Source of the DNA: Eimeria necatrix
Taxonomy: Eukaryota > Apicomplexa > Conoidasida > Eucoccidiorida > Eimeriidae
Assembly (NCBI RefSeq): GCF_000499385.1
Contig: NW_013654467.1
Span: forward strand, 10,001-22,066
Direction: 5' to 3'
DNA length: 12,066 bases
A program made the position numbers and the translations under genes. Below, piece by piece: positions 10,710 through 12,066 of the stretch (the stretch's first letter is position 1; each line of letters begins with the position of its first letter). Under the pieces are notes generated by a model that saw only the letters and a list, made by a program, of their open reading frames with translations, was not told the origin of the DNA and did not search any database.

Positions 10710-12066
10710 ATGAGGCTGCACTCGTCCTTACTGCTCGCGCTGCCGGGCATATCTCTTGCAGCAGAGCTTGGCTCCCAGAGCTATGAGACACTTGAAAACA
10801 CCCCTACATACTATGAAGCTCCTGCGATGACAGGAAGCATGGAAGCGGAAGGCTTCAGCGTCACAGAGACACAGGAAAGCAATGTCGAACAGGTGAATGC
10901 TGAAAATGAAGGGGCGGACAGACCAGATTGGAGAAAAAAGCTGAGAAGCCGGGGCCAATGTGACGCGACCACCAGCAATAACTTCACCGTTTCAGGTTCT
11001 GAAGACACCGCTCAAGCAGAAAAGGTACCTGAGGGAGAGTCATATGTCACATCCGAAGAACAAGGATACTTCAAAGAAGGGTAGGTACCTTGCTGCTGAG
11101 GATGAGGTTGAGGTGCAGTATGAGACCGAAACTATTGAGACTGCGCAGTACGAAACTGCAGAAGAACGCGGTCTTGGAAAGAAGAAGAAGACGACGATGT
11201 ATATGGAACAACCCGTGAAGGTTGCTCCTCCTCCCAAGAAATATGTTCCACCTGTCAAGGCTCCTGCCCCAATCATGATGGCAGCTCCTACGAAAAAAGC
11301 TGCTCCCATGGTCATTGAGGCTGCTCCTATGATAATTGAAGCTGCTCCATCAAAGAAGGGTAGGTACCTTGCTGCTGAGGATGAGGTTGAGGTGCAGTAT
11401 GAGACCGAAACTATTGAGACTGCGCAGTACGAGACTGCAGAAGAACGCGGTCTTGGAAAGAAGAAGAAGACGACGGTGTATATGCTTGAACCCGTGAAGG
11501 TTGCTCCTCCTCCCAAGAAATACGTTCCACCTATTAAGGCGCCGGCTCCTATCATAATGGCAGCACCTACAAAGAAGGCTGCTCCTATGGTCGTTGAGGC
11601 TGCTCCTATGATAATTGAAGCTGCTCCATCAAAGAAGGGCAGGTACCTTGCTGCTGAGGATGAGGTTGAGGTGCAGTTTGAAGCTGAGGAGGTTGAGACT
11701 GAACAGTACGAAACTGCAGAAGAGCGTGGTCTTGGAAAGAAGAAGAAGACGATGTATATGGAACAACCCGTGAAGGTTGCTCCTCCTCCCAAAAAGTATG
11801 CACCACCAACCAAGGCTCCTGCCCCAATCATAATGGCAGCTCCTACGAAAAAAGCTGCTCCCATGGTCATTGAGGCTGCTCCTATGATCATTGAGGCTGC
11901 TCCATCAAAGAAGGGAAGGTATCTCGCCGCCGAGGATGAGGTTGAGGTGCAGTATGAGACCGAAACTATTGAGACTGCGCAGTACGAAACTGCAGAAGAG
12001 CGTGGTCTTGGCAAGAAGAAGAAGACGATGTATATGGAACAACCCGTGAAGGTTGCTCCTCCTCCC
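10710..12066 (+). CDS. Secreted protein with 93-residue tandem repeats (3' end outside the window)
   Basis: ATG 10710 opens a signal peptide (MRLHSSLLLALPGISLAA), followed by an acidic, Tyr-containing stretch (SYETLENTPTYYEAP). The repeats lie in the next frame (+1). A 103-base intron, CAG|GTGAAT (10893) to CACCGTTTCAG (10995), phase 0, joins SNVEQ to VLKTPLKQKRYLRES and then the repeats. Each unit has an acidic Tyr block (GRYLAAEDEVEVQYETE), a Lys cluster (GLGKKKKT), a Pro/Lys/Tyr block (VKVAPPPKKYVPP) and an Ala/Pro/Met/Ile block (KKAAPMVIEAAPMIIEAAP). Exon 2 stays open to the window end. I do not recognise the family. A surface, wall or organelle-matrix structural protein is a guess from the signal peptide and composition. 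If the intron is retained, the first frame ends at TAG 11082-11084. Confidence 0.7.
11080..12066 (+). repeat. 279-bp coding tandem repeat, 3.5 copies visible
   Basis: Units are 11080-11358, 11359-11637, 11638-11913 (one codon shorter, at the Lys/Thr cluster) and 11914 to the window end. DNA identity is high, with mostly third-position changes and a few replacements (for example ETETIETAQYE to EAEEVETEQYE in unit 3). This points to recent duplication or gene conversion under coding constraint. The antisense strand is open across the array only because of the codon pattern. Confidence 0.95.

Noticed and set aside
11040..12014. A 324-residue open frame on the minus strand
   Set aside because: It is the antisense of the 279-bp coding repeat. 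Codon periodicity removes stops in that frame, and it has no separate signal, domain or splice support.

Overview
The window looks like nuclear DNA of an apicomplexan of the genus Eimeria (a coccidian), or a very close relative. Four things point there: dense CAG/CTG triplet tracts that read as poly-Ala/Gln/Ser inside genes, interstitial telomere-type TTTAGGG arrays, short genes broken by many introns, and an abrupt change from repeat-rich to repeat-poor DNA. That change matches the R and P segments described for E. tenella chromosome 1. There is no sign of bacterial organisation (no operons, no Shine-Dalgarno sites). All gene models are hand-built splice models checked only for reading frame, intron phase and family pattern.

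Region by region. (1) 1-450: TTTAGGG arrays, then CAG/CTG-rich DNA, probably introns and uncertain 5' exons of the first gene. (2) 451-1628, + strand: the last four exons of a coiled-coil protein whose pattern best fits the C-terminal half of nucleoporin Nup54. All intron phases agree. (3) 1629-4247: mostly non-coding repeat DNA with three GGGGCCCC palindrome arrays, a CTG-CAG inverted repeat, three 31-bp tandem copies, GTGTACGTACAC-type palindromes, an imperfect hairpin and a CCCTAAA array in the opposite orientation to the first one. (4) 4248-8455, + strand: the main gene of the window, an 11-exon pepsin-like (A1) aspartyl-protease homologue of about 843 residues, with a signal peptide, homopolymer inserts and a C-terminal membrane anchor. 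Both active-site Asp are kept but both DTG/DSG motifs are broken. (5) 8456-10485: repeat-poor DNA with no confident gene, two local duplications and a possible degraded SGNH-like fragment. (6) 10487-12066, + strand: a probable 5'UTR intron followed by a gene for a secreted protein built of 93-residue repeats, running off the right end.

The three genes show no common pathway. The notable features are in gene architecture. CTG tracts sit directly upstream of CTGCAG 3' splice sites, while CAG tracts lie mostly inside exons. Within the protease gene one mini-exon is duplicated in a form that fits mutually exclusive use, and one 3' splice site is duplicated by a 76-bp tandem repeat. Several of its donors overlap or closely precede in-frame stop codons, so intron retention would give a soluble rather than membrane-anchored product.
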